Source: Acidimicrobiales bacterium (lineage in GTDB: Bacteria > Actinomycetota > Acidimicrobiia > Acidimicrobiales > Poriferisodalaceae). Taken from it: 64,000 bases of DNA. The translations under genes were made by a program, and so were the position numbers. This document shows positions 8,586 to 17,864 of this stretch, in pieces. The stretch's first letter is position 1. The number at the start of each line of letters is the position of its first letter. Where the stretch lies: positions 806,001 through 870,000 of the forward strand of contig JAWKIQ010000002.1 of the NCBI GenBank assembly GCA_041394185.1, given 5' to 3'. The notes under the pieces are model-generated. The model had not been told where the DNA came from. It saw only the letters and a program-made list of their open reading frames with translations, and ran no database searches.

Positions 8586-9502
8586 GGCGCGGCGTGAACC
8601 ACGGCCAGCTTGCGCCGGTCGAGATACGACCCGCACACGACCAGAGCGATACCTGCAGCGATGAGGCTGACGCCCGCGACGGCCAGATTGGTCTTGAGCC
8701 CCGTGTAGGCGAGCACGTCTTGCCCAGCCGTGCCGTCTTCGCCATCGCCGGTCTGCCCCAAACCGGTTGTGGTGGTGGACCCGAGGCCACCGACGATGCC
8801 GCCCTCGGTCGTGGTGGAGATGGCAACGGTCGTCGAGGTGGCGCCCTCGGTCGTCGAGGTGACGACCCCAGTGGTGGTGGGCGCAGTGGTTGCGGGCCCA
8901 GTGGTCGACGTCGCTGGAAGGGTTGTGGGCACCGTGGTCGATGTCGCTGGAAGGGTTGTGGTGGGCCCAGCCGTGGTCGTGGTCGACGGCTCGATGACAC
9001 ATCGGAAGGTCACGGCCGGGTGAACGCTGTCGAAGGACGGGGCCTGGCCCGCCCAAACCGCCGTGATTTGGGTGGTGGCACCCAGGTTGATGCCGTTGAT
9101 GACGATCGACGTCGACAGGTCTGCGTCGGCCAGGTCGGGGGTAACGGGGCTGGTGAAGCCCGAGTCTGTGACCAGGAACCACGACTCGTGCATCTGATCG
9201 GTGTAGGCCCCAGGAGCATGCGTGGGATCTGAGGAGACCAAGATGATGTCGTAGGTGCCCGCTGGGACCGATACGGCCACCGGGCCGAACGTCGGGTTGT
9301 TCTTCGTCAGCGGACCCTGGCCCAGGGTGTCGAAGTCGAACGAGACATCGGCGCACTGAACGGCTTCACCGTCGGCGGAAACCGGTGACACGGCGATCAA
9401 CACCGCACCCGCGACGATGAGCAGAGCCGCCAACAGGTTTCGGTTGGTATTGGTGGCGCTGCGGCCCGCCCGCTTCGCGCCTCGGCCCGTCGTTGTTGAC
9501 AC
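8582..9502 (-). CDS. Sortase-anchored surface protein (LAxTG)
   Basis: Exported protein of about 306 residues. It has a hydrophobic signal segment ending near VSADGEA, a beta-rich domain of about 130 residues, a long Thr/Ser/Pro linker with repeated TTT and ATSTT units, and a C-terminal sorting signal: LAYTG, a hydrophobic stretch, then DRRK. LAxTG is the class E sortase motif. I chose GTG at 9502 because GGGAG lies nine bases upstream; a TTG at 9529 is possible. Ligand unknown. It overlaps the ATL gene downstream. Confidence 0.8.
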   Translation of the reverse strand: MSTTTGRGAKRAGRSATNTNRNLLAALLIVAGAVLIAVSPVSADGEAVQCADVSFDFDTLGQGPLTKNNPTFGPVAVSVPAGTYDIILVSSDPTHAPGAYTDQMHESWFLVTDSGFTSPVTPDLADADLSTSIVINGINLGATTQITAVWAGQAPSFDSVHPAVTFRCVIEPSTTTTAGPTTTLPATSTTVPTTLPATSTTGPATTAPTTTGVVTSTTEGATSTTVAISTTTEGGIVGGLGSTTTTGLGQTGDGEDGTAGQDVLAYTGLKTNLAVAGVSLIAAGIALVVCGSYLDRRKLAVVHAAP

Positions 9503-9610
9503 CGTTCCACACTCCCATAGCGCCCGCAAGAGACCGATCCTAGCGCTGCGAGGGGACTACGTTGCGGCGCGGGCTTGCCCACACCACAACGTTGAACGAA
9601 GATCAGTGTC

Positions 9611-10588
9611 GTGCCCCCTGATTTCAACCTCGATTTCGACGAACCCACCGCAACCGTTCAGCAGGTGGCTCCGGGCCTCAGACGCGTCATAGCGAAGAAT
9701 CCATCGAGGTTCACATTCCGCGGCACCGGAACCTACATAGTCGGTTCGGGTACGTCGGTTGCCGTCATCGATCCGGGCCCCACCATCGACTCGCACCTCG
9801 AGGCCCTGATGAACGCAGTAGCAGCCGACGAGGTCACGCACGTACTGGTGACCCACACCCACCGCGACCATTCGCCGCTGGCCACCCCGTTCGCTCGAAA
9901 GACGGGGGCCTTGACCTATGGTTTTGGACCCCACGGCTCGATGCCCGAACCCGACCCAACCGACACGATCGATTTCGGAATCGACGACGCAGACGAGGTC
10001 GAGGCCAGCGCCGGTGATTCGCAGGACGAAGACCATCACGATGACGGTGGCTTCGACGCCGATTTCGATCCAGACGTGAGGCTGGTCGACGGTGATGTAA
10101 TCGCCGGCGACGGGTGGACCATCGAGGCCGTGCACACGCCCGGCCATACCTCGAACCACCTGTGTTTCGCATGGGACGAGGGCGCATCGCTGTTCTCTGG
10201 CGACCACGTGATGGGTTGGTCCAGCACCGTAATCTCGGCGCCGGACGGAAACATGTCGCAATACATGTCGAGCCTCCACAAACTGCTCGAGCGCAGCGAG
10301 GCCACCTATTGGCCCACCCACGGGGCGCCCATCACCAACCCCAGCAAGCACGTCTCAGACCTGGTGCAACATCGCCTGAATCGCGAGAACCAGATACTCG
10401 AGCAGCTGTCAACCGGTGTTCACACGATCCAGGAGATGGTTCCCACCCTGTACGCAGCGGTACACAAGAAGTTGTGGCCCGCGGCGGCACGCTCGGTTCA
10501 TGCCCATCTGCTCGGCCTCGTCGACAAGGGCGCCGTGGTCTCCGAGAGCGGAACCAACAGGCTCACCGACCGCTATTCACTGACCTGA
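9611..10588 (+). CDS. MBL-fold metallo-hydrolase (LACTB2-like)
   Basis: Metallo-beta-lactamase-fold enzyme of 325 residues. The metal motif THTHRDHS is at 81-88 (H82, H84, D86, H87). Further ligands are in HTPGHTSNH and FSGDHVMG, and a C-terminal winged-helix-like region begins about residue 245. This architecture matches LACTB2-type endoribonucleases and glyoxalase-II-like hydrolases. A very acidic, His-containing insertion (about 115-160) separates the core motifs and is not typical. The start is GTG at 9611. Confidence 0.85.
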   Translation: MPPDFNLDFDEPTATVQQVAPGLRRVIAKNPSRFTFRGTGTYIVGSGTSVAVIDPGPTIDSHLEALMNAVAADEVTHVLVTHTHRDHSPLATPFARKTGALTYGFGPHGSMPEPDPTDTIDFGIDDADEVEASAGDSQDEDHHDDGGFDADFDPDVRLVDGDVIAGDGWTIEAVHTPGHTSNHLCFAWDEGASLFSGDHVMGWSSTVISAPDGNMSQYMSSLHKLLERSEATYWPTHGAPITNPSKHVSDLVQHRLNRENQILEQLSTGVHTIQEMVPTLYAAVHKKLWPAAARSVHAHLLGLVDKGAVVSESGTNRLTDRYSLT

Positions 10589-10701
10589 CCAGAACGGCCG
10601 CTGCTACATTTCTTCGACGACGTCGACGGGCCTGAATCCACCGCTGCGCACGTCTCCTCCGCTACGGCAACCACCACCGGCTCAGGAGATCGTCCCAGAC
10701 C

Positions 10702-12705
10702 ATGCAAGGCCAACCCGATTCCTTGACCCTGCACGAGCAGGGTGTGCACGACCGTGCACGCGAGCTGCTGGCAGACATGCGGGCAAAGACGTCGGCGGCC
10801 GTTGCCGCAGCCGGCGCGGCCAACGAGGTCGATGCTGCAATTGCCGAATGGACCCTGCGTCGACGCCTGGCCAGCCTCGTCGACGACCCCAACGGCGTGT
10901 TCTTCGGCTCCATCGACGATGGTCGCGACGAGTTGTACGTCGGCCGGCGCCACATCGAAGACGAACGATCCGAGCCGGTTGTCATCGACTGGCGAGCCCC
11001 AGCAGCGACCCCGTTCTATCGGGCGACCATGCGGGACTCGCTCGAGCTTCGCTACCGAAAGCGCCATACGGTCGAAGACCACCGCGTCGTCGCGGTGTTC
11101 ACCGAGGACTTCGACAGCGACGTCGCCGAAGGTGGCGGTGGGGTGCCCGACCCTCTGCTTGCGGAGCTGGAGCGCTCTCGTACCGGCGAGATGCGCGACA
11201 TCGTTGCAACCATCCAGGCCGAGCAGGATGTTGTGATCCGCGCTCCGCTCGAGAAGACGCTGATAGTTCAAGGCGGCCCAGGCACCGGGAAAACGGCCGT
11301 TGGCCTGCACCGTGCAGCATTTCTGCTGTACGAACATCGTGAGCAACTGGACCACGAAGGCGTGCTGGTCGTAGGACCCAACCAGAGGTTCCTGCGCTAC
11401 ATCAGCAACGTCTTGCCCTCGCTGGGCGAACACGCCGTCACCCAGTTGACCGTCGAGGGCGTCGCCAACCCTCGGGTCTTCGCCAAGGGCGCAGATTCAG
11501 AAGAGGTCGCCATCGTCAAGGGAGACGTCGAGATGGCCGACGTGCTGCTGCGCCTGGCGCGCGACCGCATCAGCACCGCATCGATCGAGGTGCCCCTTGG
11601 GCATCGGATTCTTCGTATCGACGCCGACGACGTCGCCGGACTGATCGACGCAGTGCTGCAACCCGGTGGCGCGCTCAACTCGGCACGCGAAGGCTTTCAG
11701 CAACGGGCGGCGACCATGGCGTTGGCAGCCCGCCACGAGCGGCATCCAGATGAGCGACTGCAGATGGACGACCTGCGCAGGCGGCTTCGAGGGTCGCGCG
11801 AATGGGCTGACGCCATCTCCAAGATCTGGCCGTCGCAAAGCGGCGTCAACCTGCTGCGCCAGCTCTATTCGAGCCCGCGCTTGCGCGACCGGGTGATGAA
11901 ACAAACCGCACTGGCCGATTCGAGAGATCTCCTAGCGCGCGCCAAGGCGAAAAAGGTCGGCGACGAGCGATGGACGTCGGCCGATCTGATCCTGCTCGAC
12001 GAACTCGAGTGGCTGCTGAACGGGACGGCACCGATGTCGTTCGGTCACGTCATCGTCGACGAGGCCCAAGACCTGTCGGCGATGGCGCTGAGGATGATCC
12101 GCCGGCGCGCAAAACGCGCGTCGATGACCGTTCTGGGCGATCTGGCCCAGGCAACAACGCCTGCCAGCCAAAACAGCTGGGAACAAGCTGCCGAGCACCT
12201 GGGTATCTCCGACGACGAAGGCCATCCACACGCCCCCGAGATGGTCGAGTTGACCGTTGGATATCGGCTGCCCGCGACCCTGCTGGACTACGCGTCACGC
12301 CTGCTTCCGACCGCTGCCCCTGGACTGGCACCGTCGCGTTCGGTTCGTCACGGCGGCTCCGAACCGGTGCATATCCGCTGTGGTCGCGACGAGCTGCTGG
12401 AAGTGTCTGCAGATACCGCCCGACGCCTGGCCGAGGTGTTCAGGAGTGTTGCCGTGCTGTGTTGCCCCGACGAGGAGTCCTCGCTGAACGGCATGGTCGC
12501 CGAACATCCAGGCGGAGGCGAAGTCTCGGTGATCGATGCGGCGTCGGCAAAGGGTCTCGAATTCGACGCCGTAGTTCTGGTGGAGCCGGCGGCCATAGTC
12601 GACGCTTGGACCCACGGCGCCCGAGTGCTCTACGTGGCGCTGACCAGAGCGGTGCAGCAGCTTCACATAATCCACGCCAGACCGCTCCCGGCCGACCTCG
12701 GCTGA
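10702..12705 (+). CDS. HelD/HelR-like RNA polymerase recycling ATPase
   Basis: UvrD/Rep-like superfamily 1 ATPase of 667 residues with the HelD domain order. The N-terminal helical arm is followed by DWRAPAATPFYRA, then Walker A GGPGTGKTAVGLHR at about 191, a long insertion, DEAQDLSAMALRM (Walker B), and C-terminal motifs GYRLP, SAKGLEFDAVVLVEP and LYVALTRAVQQLHI. HelD-type proteins remove stalled RNA polymerase from DNA. The actinobacterial HelR branch also protects against rifamycins. It is shorter than B. subtilis HelD (about 770), so it is nearer to the HelR class. It stands alone in its transcription unit. Confidence 0.88.
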   Translation: MQGQPDSLTLHEQGVHDRARELLADMRAKTSAAVAAAGAANEVDAAIAEWTLRRRLASLVDDPNGVFFGSIDDGRDELYVGRRHIEDERSEPVVIDWRAPAATPFYRATMRDSLELRYRKRHTVEDHRVVAVFTEDFDSDVAEGGGGVPDPLLAELERSRTGEMRDIVATIQAEQDVVIRAPLEKTLIVQGGPGTGKTAVGLHRAAFLLYEHREQLDHEGVLVVGPNQRFLRYISNVLPSLGEHAVTQLTVEGVANPRVFAKGADSEEVAIVKGDVEMADVLLRLARDRISTASIEVPLGHRILRIDADDVAGLIDAVLQPGGALNSAREGFQQRAATMALAARHERHPDERLQMDDLRRRLRGSREWADAISKIWPSQSGVNLLRQLYSSPRLRDRVMKQTALADSRDLLARAKAKKVGDERWTSADLILLDELEWLLNGTAPMSFGHVIVDEAQDLSAMALRMIRRRAKRASMTVLGDLAQATTPASQNSWEQAAEHLGISDDEGHPHAPEMVELTVGYRLPATLLDYASRLLPTAAPGLAPSRSVRHGGSEPVHIRCGRDELLEVSADTARRLAEVFRSVAVLCCPDEESSLNGMVAEHPGGGEVSVIDAASAKGLEFDAVVLVEPAAIVDAWTHGARVLYVALTRAVQQLHIIHARPLPADLG

Positions 12706-12772
12706 GTCCTCGAAACGGCCAAATCGGTGGCCCCTAGCCTCACAACCGGCCAGATTCCGCCGACGGAACCCC

Positions 12773-13258
12773 ATGCGGTCGATGTCGAAAGCACGAGTTC
12801 TGGCAGCGGGTGGTGCGCTTTGTGCCCTCGTCGTCATGGGTGGGTCGGCCAACGCGGCCGATGACGATGAGCCCACTTGCGACGGCATCGGGGCCCTGGC
12901 AGGCGTCAACAGCGCCCCCCTGGCCATCGACGACGACGCTTGGGTCGAACCCAGCGGTGCCATCGCCATCGACGTCCTGGCCAACGATGTCGACTTCGAC
13001 GGTGACGCTCTGACTATCTCGTCCGTCACCCCTGCGACCCACGGCGAGGCCTCCGTCGAGGACGGCAAGGTCGTCTACGAACCGGGCTTGGGTTTCGAGG
13101 GCGAAGATTCGTTCAGCTATCACGTCGACGACGGCTCGTGTGGAACCGACCAGGCGCGAGTCACCATCGTGGTGTCCAATGACAAGCCCGATGGCGGTGG
13201 CGAGGCCGATCCGGACGTCGAGCCACCTGTCACGACGCTTCCGACGTTCACCGGCTGA
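12773..13258 (+). CDS. Secreted Ig-like (cadherin-type) domain protein
   Basis: Small exported protein of 161 residues. The signal peptide (about 1-28) ends near ANAADDDE. One Ig-like/cadherin-type repeat runs from about 47 to 135 (DDDAWVEPSGAIAIDVLAND, DGDALTI, YEPGLGFEGEDSFSY, followed by a V-rich strand). The tail is Pro/Asp-rich. Such repeats normally mediate adhesion in tandem arrays; a single copy is unusual. An alternative ATG is at 12782. The gene is five bases ahead of the L,D-transpeptidase, likely in one transcript. Confidence 0.7.
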   Translation: MRSMSKARVLAAGGALCALVVMGGSANAADDDEPTCDGIGALAGVNSAPLAIDDDAWVEPSGAIAIDVLANDVDFDGDALTISSVTPATHGEASVEDGKVVYEPGLGFEGEDSFSYHVDDGSCGTDQARVTIVVSNDKPDGGGEADPDVEPPVTTLPTFTG

Positions 13259-13263
13259 AGGCG

Positions 13264-14034
13264 ATGAAGCCGAGGCTTGCCTGGCTCTTGGCCGCGCTGG
13301 CGCTGACCGCTTCGGCGTGCACCGCCACCGCGGGCGCTGCGAGCTCCTCGTCTGACCCGGACCCGGCGCAACCGGCGGTTCGCGACGTCGCCCGCGCCAC
13401 CATCGAACCGATCGACTGGGAAGCGGTACCCGAGGGTGCCGCCTACATCGCCAGGGTGAAGGGCCTCACCTCGGTGCTGGACGCTCCCGGCGGCACCCAG
13501 GTGGCGCTGCTGGACCCAACCACCGACTTCGGATCTACCACGACCCTGTCGGTGGTGGGCACGCCCGGTCCTCACGACGAATGGATCGAGGTAATGCTCA
13601 ACCAGCGGCCGAACGGAACCGCGGGATGGGTATGGGCAGACGACGTCGACCTGATGTGGACGACACTGCACATCGAGATCGACCTCGAACAGCGCGAGCT
13701 GCGACTGTACGACGGCGAGGAACTGTTGATTCGTGGAGAGACGGCCGTGGGCAGCCAGGCCAATCCCACGCCCACCGGCCGAACGTTTGTGACCGATCGG
13801 GTGGCTTCAACCGACCCAGATGCGCTGTACGGCCCCTTCGCCCTGGGTCTGGCGCTGTACTCGGAGGTGCTGACCGAGTACGCGGGCGGTGACGGTCAGG
13901 TCGCCATACACGGCACCAACACACCCAGATCGCTGGGCCAGGCCGTGTCTCACGGATGTGCCCGGGTGCACAACGACGTGATCATGTTCCTGGCCGGCAA
14001 GGTGCCCCTTGGCACCCCGGTGACGATCTACTGA
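13264..14034 (+). CDS. L,D-transpeptidase lipoprotein (YkuD domain)
   Basis: Cell-wall cross-linking or lipoprotein-attaching enzyme of 256 residues. The signal peptide ends in a lipobox TASAC with C19. An SH3-like region lies at about 60-130, and the YkuD domain carries the catalytic AIHGTN and SHGCARVHN motifs (H and Cys of the HG...SHGCxR signature). It acts at the outer face of the membrane. The upstream gene encodes a secreted Ig-like protein five bases away. Confidence 0.9.
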   Translation: MKPRLAWLLAALALTASACTATAGAASSSSDPDPAQPAVRDVARATIEPIDWEAVPEGAAYIARVKGLTSVLDAPGGTQVALLDPTTDFGSTTTLSVVGTPGPHDEWIEVMLNQRPNGTAGWVWADDVDLMWTTLHIEIDLEQRELRLYDGEELLIRGETAVGSQANPTPTGRTFVTDRVASTDPDALYGPFALGLALYSEVLTEYAGGDGQVAIHGTNTPRSLGQAVSHGCARVHNDVIMFLAGKVPLGTPVTIY

Positions 14035-14066
14035 GTCACCTACTGGGACCAGCCGGGCTGCATCGC

Positions 14067-14813
14067 TCAGGCCCGCATGGCTCCGTCGACGACGAACTCG
14101 TGCCCGCTGCAGTACGAAGCCATCTCGGACAATAGGAACAACACAACGTTGGCTACCTCGTCGGCCTCGGCCGTGCGAGCCATCGGGATGGTGCTGCGAA
14201 GCCGTGAGTGCCAGTCGTCGCCCAGAACGGTGAAGTGCTCGAGCATCTGGGTCTCGATGATGCCGGGATGCACGCTGTTGACCCGCACACCGAAAGGCCC
14301 CAGTTCACGCGCCGCCGCCTTGCTCATACCCCTTACCGCCCACTTGGACGCGACGTAGGCAAAAGCGGAGCCTCCGGCGCCCGACAACCCGGCGATGCTG
14401 GAGATGTTGACGATGCTCCCCGAACCGCGGTCTTTCATGGCTTCGGCCACGGCCTTCATCCCCAGGAAGACGCCGGTTTGGTTGATGTCGACGACGCGGT
14501 TGTAGTCGGCGAGCGAGGTTTCACACATCGGCCTCACCAAGAAGACACCGGCGTTGTTGACCAGGCCATCGATACGGCCATGACGGTCGAGCGTCTCGGC
14601 AACCACCTCGGCCCACCGCGCCTCGTCGACGACGTCGTGATGCATGAAGTGAGCGCCGATCTCGTCGGCCAGCGCCTGGCCCTGGTCGGTCAACACGTCG
14701 GTGATGACCACCTCGGCCCCCTGGGCCCGGCAAAGCCGGGCCTCGGCCTCGCCCTGGCCACGGCTACCGCCGGTGATCAGAACCACTCTTCCTGAAAGCA
14801 ACCCCTCTGACAT
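14067..14813 (-). CDS. SDR family NAD(P)-dependent oxidoreductase
   Basis: Classical short-chain dehydrogenase of 248 residues. It shows nucleotide-binding TGGSRGQGEA (TGxxxGxG), the NNAG motif, catalytic Ser in NISSIAGLSG and YVASK (YxxxK). The C-terminal HEFVVDGAMRA matches the usual end of this family. The GQGE variation of the glycine motif is typical of hydroxysteroid/3-oxoacyl reductase-like actinobacterial SDRs. Start ATG at 14813. Substrate unknown. Confidence 0.88.
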   Translation of the reverse strand: MSEGLLSGRVVLITGGSRGQGEAEARLCRAQGAEVVITDVLTDQGQALADEIGAHFMHHDVVDEARWAEVVAETLDRHGRIDGLVNNAGVFLVRPMCETSLADYNRVVDINQTGVFLGMKAVAEAMKDRGSGSIVNISSIAGLSGAGGSAFAYVASKWAVRGMSKAAARELGPFGVRVNSVHPGIIETQMLEHFTVLGDDWHSRLRSTIPMARTAEADEVANVVLFLLSEMASYCSGHEFVVDGAMRA

Positions 14814-14841
14814 GGGCTGAGCCTGGCACATCGCAGGGGCG

Positions 14842-16368
14842 TCAGGGTAGTTCTGGGGTCTGACCTTCATAGAGCCAGGCGTCGAACAGAGTGGCCAGAT
14901 CCATAGCCGACACCTCCTCGCTGACTGCGATGAAGTCTTCGGTGCCCACGGTCGAGTGGAGATTTCGCTCGACGTAGGTGCGCAAGATCTCGAAGAAGGC
15001 ATCGTCGCCGACGGTGCGCCGCAGCGCGTGCAGGGTCAGACCGCCCCGGATGTACACGGTCGATGCGAACAGGTCGCCAGGACCCGGATCGCCAGGCGGG
15101 CCCCACAGGCCCCGTCCCCTGTCGGCCAGGTCGCGAGCGTGGGCATCGATGTCGAAGTCTGGGTATTTGGCGTCGCGCCAAAGCCACTCGGCATAGGTCG
15201 CAAAACCCTCGTTCAACCAGATGTCGCGCCAGCGCACCGGCGTGACGGCATCGCCGAACCACTGGTGAGCCAACTCGTGGGCGACGACATCCTCGATGAT
15301 CGATCCGCGCATGATCGAGCCCGAGAACACCGACAGGGTTTGATTCTCGAGTGCTCCACCGAAATCGTCGTCGACCACCAACGCGCCGTATGCCTCGAAC
15401 GGGTACGGGCCGAAGAGGTCTTCGAAGTGGTCGATCATCTCGGTGTGCATCTGGGTGATCGTGTCGGCCAGTGGGGCGAACGGAGGCGCCAGGGCATCGC
15501 GCAACACCAACCCCGAATCGCTGGTCGATTCGGTCAGCAAGAAGTTTCCGATGGCGATGGTCACCAGATAGCTGGCCATGGGATCGCGCGGCTCATAGAT
15601 CCACGTCGTGGTGCCGTCTGGCAGTTCGGTCCTCGAGGTCAACAGCCCGTTGGCGATGACCTCGTCTTCGGATGGCGCAGTTATCTCGAAGCGATAGATG
15701 GCCTTGTCGCTGGGGTGGTCGTTGACCGGATAGAACCCATGGGCGCCCGATGGTTCGCTGACGACGTAACTGAACGGCCCGGCATCGATCCATCCGACCC
15801 CTGATCGCCAGGCCGGCGAGTCGACCAATGTGGGCGTGCCCTCATAGGTGACGTCGACCTCGAAGGTCGACCCGGACGCAATCGTCTCGGCCGCGAACAA
15901 CACCAACTCGCCGTCCTCGTGTGCGTACTCGACAGCGATGCCGTCGACGACCGCCTCGACCACATCCATGCCGACGAAGTCGAGGCTGAAAGACCTGAGG
16001 TCCAATAGCGCCCTCGCCTGCATCGTCATCGCGCCCTGCACTGTGTCGGTCGTCGTGTCGACGTCGAGCCGCAAGTCATAGGAAATGGCGTCGTACCCCT
16101 CGTTGCCGAGCGAGGGAAAGTAGGCGTCGCCCAGGCCTGGTGCCGCATCGATTCCGTGCTCGGCCGCCGGCTGGGGTGCGCGGGTAGTCGTCGTGGATTC
16201 CGGGACCGCCGTGGTGTCAGGGGTGGTGGGTATGGCAACCGACCCGTCGATGGTCGTGGTGACGTCCTCGGCCACTTCCGACCGATCCGACGTATAGCCC
16301 TCGAGGCCGTCGTCGCCACAAGCCACGGCAAGCAGGCACACCACCGCAAAGAGCAACGCCGATCGCAT
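14842..16368 (-). CDS. M1 family zinc metallopeptidase, lipoprotein
   Basis: Gluzincin aminopeptidase-like protein of 508 residues. Lipobox LLAVAC with C17, a Thr-rich linker to about 70, an N-terminal beta domain, then the zinc signature HELAHQWFGDAV followed 18 residues after the second His by NEGFATY (third ligand Glu). The substrate-binding GAMEN loop appears as GALEN. It should act outside the membrane, releasing N-terminal residues from peptides. It lacks the large C-terminal helical domain of PepN, so it is the short M1 type. Confidence 0.9.
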   Translation of the reverse strand: MRSALLFAVVCLLAVACGDDGLEGYTSDRSEVAEDVTTTIDGSVAIPTTPDTTAVPESTTTTRAPQPAAEHGIDAAPGLGDAYFPSLGNEGYDAISYDLRLDVDTTTDTVQGAMTMQARALLDLRSFSLDFVGMDVVEAVVDGIAVEYAHEDGELVLFAAETIASGSTFEVDVTYEGTPTLVDSPAWRSGVGWIDAGPFSYVVSEPSGAHGFYPVNDHPSDKAIYRFEITAPSEDEVIANGLLTSRTELPDGTTTWIYEPRDPMASYLVTIAIGNFLLTESTSDSGLVLRDALAPPFAPLADTITQMHTEMIDHFEDLFGPYPFEAYGALVVDDDFGGALENQTLSVFSGSIMRGSIIEDVVAHELAHQWFGDAVTPVRWRDIWLNEGFATYAEWLWRDAKYPDFDIDAHARDLADRGRGLWGPPGDPGPGDLFASTVYIRGGLTLHALRRTVGDDAFFEILRTYVERNLHSTVGTEDFIAVSEEVSAMDLATLFDAWLYEGQTPELP

Positions 16369-16418
16369 GGTGGCCCAAGGTAGCGACGAACCCGGGCCTT
16401 GGTACGACGCGCTCGCGT

Positions 16419-17399
16419 CTAGGGGCGACGCGCCTGCGGGCTCAGTTGGCCGCCCTGCGCGACGATGAGGCCGTGCCCGCAGCGGGTCGCCGTCGCCTCT
16501 ATCCGTGCAAGCGCCTCGACCGGGTCACCGGCGATTACGGCGCCAGAAACCGAACCACCGGAACCGGCCGAGTTCACCGCCACGCCCCCGATGTCGCGGT
16601 AGGTGTCGACCAACTCGATCTGCCGGACGTCCACCTCCAGAACCTCACACCGGTTCTGAAACGAACGGTTCATAGCGTCACCGAAGCCGGCGAGGTCGTG
16701 GCTGAGCAGGCACTGGTGAGCCCTTCGAGCCAGGTCGGCCGAATCGGCCATGACCGCATGCACCTGATCGAGGCGTAGCCGAGTGCGACCCAACGCCGCG
16801 TGCGACGGTTCACCCATGTCGGCTCTATAAGCCACGAAGACCACCGCAGGCAGCAGGCGCGCATCGATGGGGGTGTATCTGCCCGCAGGCCACCCGTCCA
16901 CCTGTGTCATCAGGCCTGGATCGAAGTCCATCAGCAGCGGCCGGTTGTGGGCCTGCAGCACGCGGTCCTGGAGCCCGGCCGTCCAACCCAACACGTCGAC
17001 CTCGGCGCTGAGGGCCATCGCAGCAAAGACGTCTGGAGAATGGTCTATCCCGGCGAATTGGGCCAGTGTCTCGATCACGCCGAGGATCACCGCACTGGAA
17101 CCCGACAGGCCGACCTCGCGCGGAATCGTGGTGTCGACGAACCAGTCGAGCGAAGCGGGTACAGGCCATCCCGACCGCGTCACGACCTCTGTGGCCGCGG
17201 CCACGAGTCGAGCCAGGCCCCCATCGAGTTCGCCGGTCGGTTTGCGGCAGACAGCACCGACGGTGGCCGAGACCGAAGACAACGGTAGGCCCAGCACGGC
17301 ACCGCCGTAACCATCGGAGGGATTGCCCACCAAGGCCGCCCTTGCAGGAACTCGCGATTGGGCGGTGGCGTTTGCTGCTGGACCCCGAAGACTGTTCAC
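16419..17399 (-). CDS. GHMP-family sugar kinase (glucuronokinase-like)
   Basis: GHMP kinase of 326 residues. The N-terminal VPARAALVGNPSDGYGGAVL, of which ALVGNPSDGYGG is the key part, resembles glucuronokinases and related sugar-1-kinases. The ATP-binding loop is VGLSGSSAVI. Motif 3 is SAGSGGSVSGAVI. It likely phosphorylates a sugar acid or sugar at C1. GTG start at 17399. The closest named similarity, from memory, is plant-type glucuronokinase; mevalonate-pathway kinases are a less likely alternative. Confidence 0.7.
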   Translation of the reverse strand: MNSLRGPAANATAQSRVPARAALVGNPSDGYGGAVLGLPLSSVSATVGAVCRKPTGELDGGLARLVAAATEVVTRSGWPVPASLDWFVDTTIPREVGLSGSSAVILGVIETLAQFAGIDHSPDVFAAMALSAEVDVLGWTAGLQDRVLQAHNRPLLMDFDPGLMTQVDGWPAGRYTPIDARLLPAVVFVAYRADMGEPSHAALGRTRLRLDQVHAVMADSADLARRAHQCLLSHDLAGFGDAMNRSFQNRCEVLEVDVRQIELVDTYRDIGGVAVNSAGSGGSVSGAVIAGDPVEALARIEATATRCGHGLIVAQGGQLSPQARRP

Positions 17400-17435
17400 C
17401 GGGAACGATGCTATGACGAGAGGCCGGCCCTACAG

Positions 17436-17828
17436 ATGAACGCCCGCAGCGACGACGACCAACGCGACGAGCACAACTGGACAGAGGCAGCCATCGAGGC
17501 CGAGCTCGAGACCGGATATCGCGAGCACACCGAGGGTGCAGCCAAGGCCCACATCGTGGTGCGGCTGGCCAGGATGACGTTGGGAACAATCGTCTGTCTG
17601 GCAGGTCTGGTGGCCATGATCGGACCTGGTCCTGGGCTGTTGTTGCTGGCGTTGGGGCTGACGATTCTGGCGCGCGATGTGGCCTGGGCCGACCGCTTGC
17701 TGCAGAAGATCCAAGACCGAATTCCAACAGACTCCGACGGCAGAATTCCTCGGTCGACACTGGTCACAATGGCATTTGTCACCGCTGCGGCAGTTGCCGG
17801 TTCGGTGTGGTGGTTCTTGCTGCGCTGA
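17436..17828 (+). CDS. PGPGW-type transmembrane protein
   Basis: Small membrane protein of 130 residues, uncharacterised. A charged N-terminal third (about 1-45) is followed by two hydrophobic segments joined by MIGPGPGLLLLALGLTILA, matching the PGPGW/TIGR02611 family seen in actinobacteria. A last hydrophobic segment lies at about 108-128. The ATG at 17436 begins MNARSDDDQ. No ribosome-binding site is obvious. Function unknown. Confidence 0.7.
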   Translation: MNARSDDDQRDEHNWTEAAIEAELETGYREHTEGAAKAHIVVRLARMTLGTIVCLAGLVAMIGPGPGLLLLALGLTILARDVAWADRLLQKIQDRIPTDSDGRIPRSTLVTMAFVTAAAVAGSVWWFLLR

Positions 17829-17864
17829 CGCGAGCATTTTGCGAACGCGGCCGACTTGTGTTGA

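Noticed and set aside
8720..8990. Low-complexity GTGG/ACC-rich repeats
   Set aside because: They encode the Thr/Ser-rich linker of the sortase-anchored protein.
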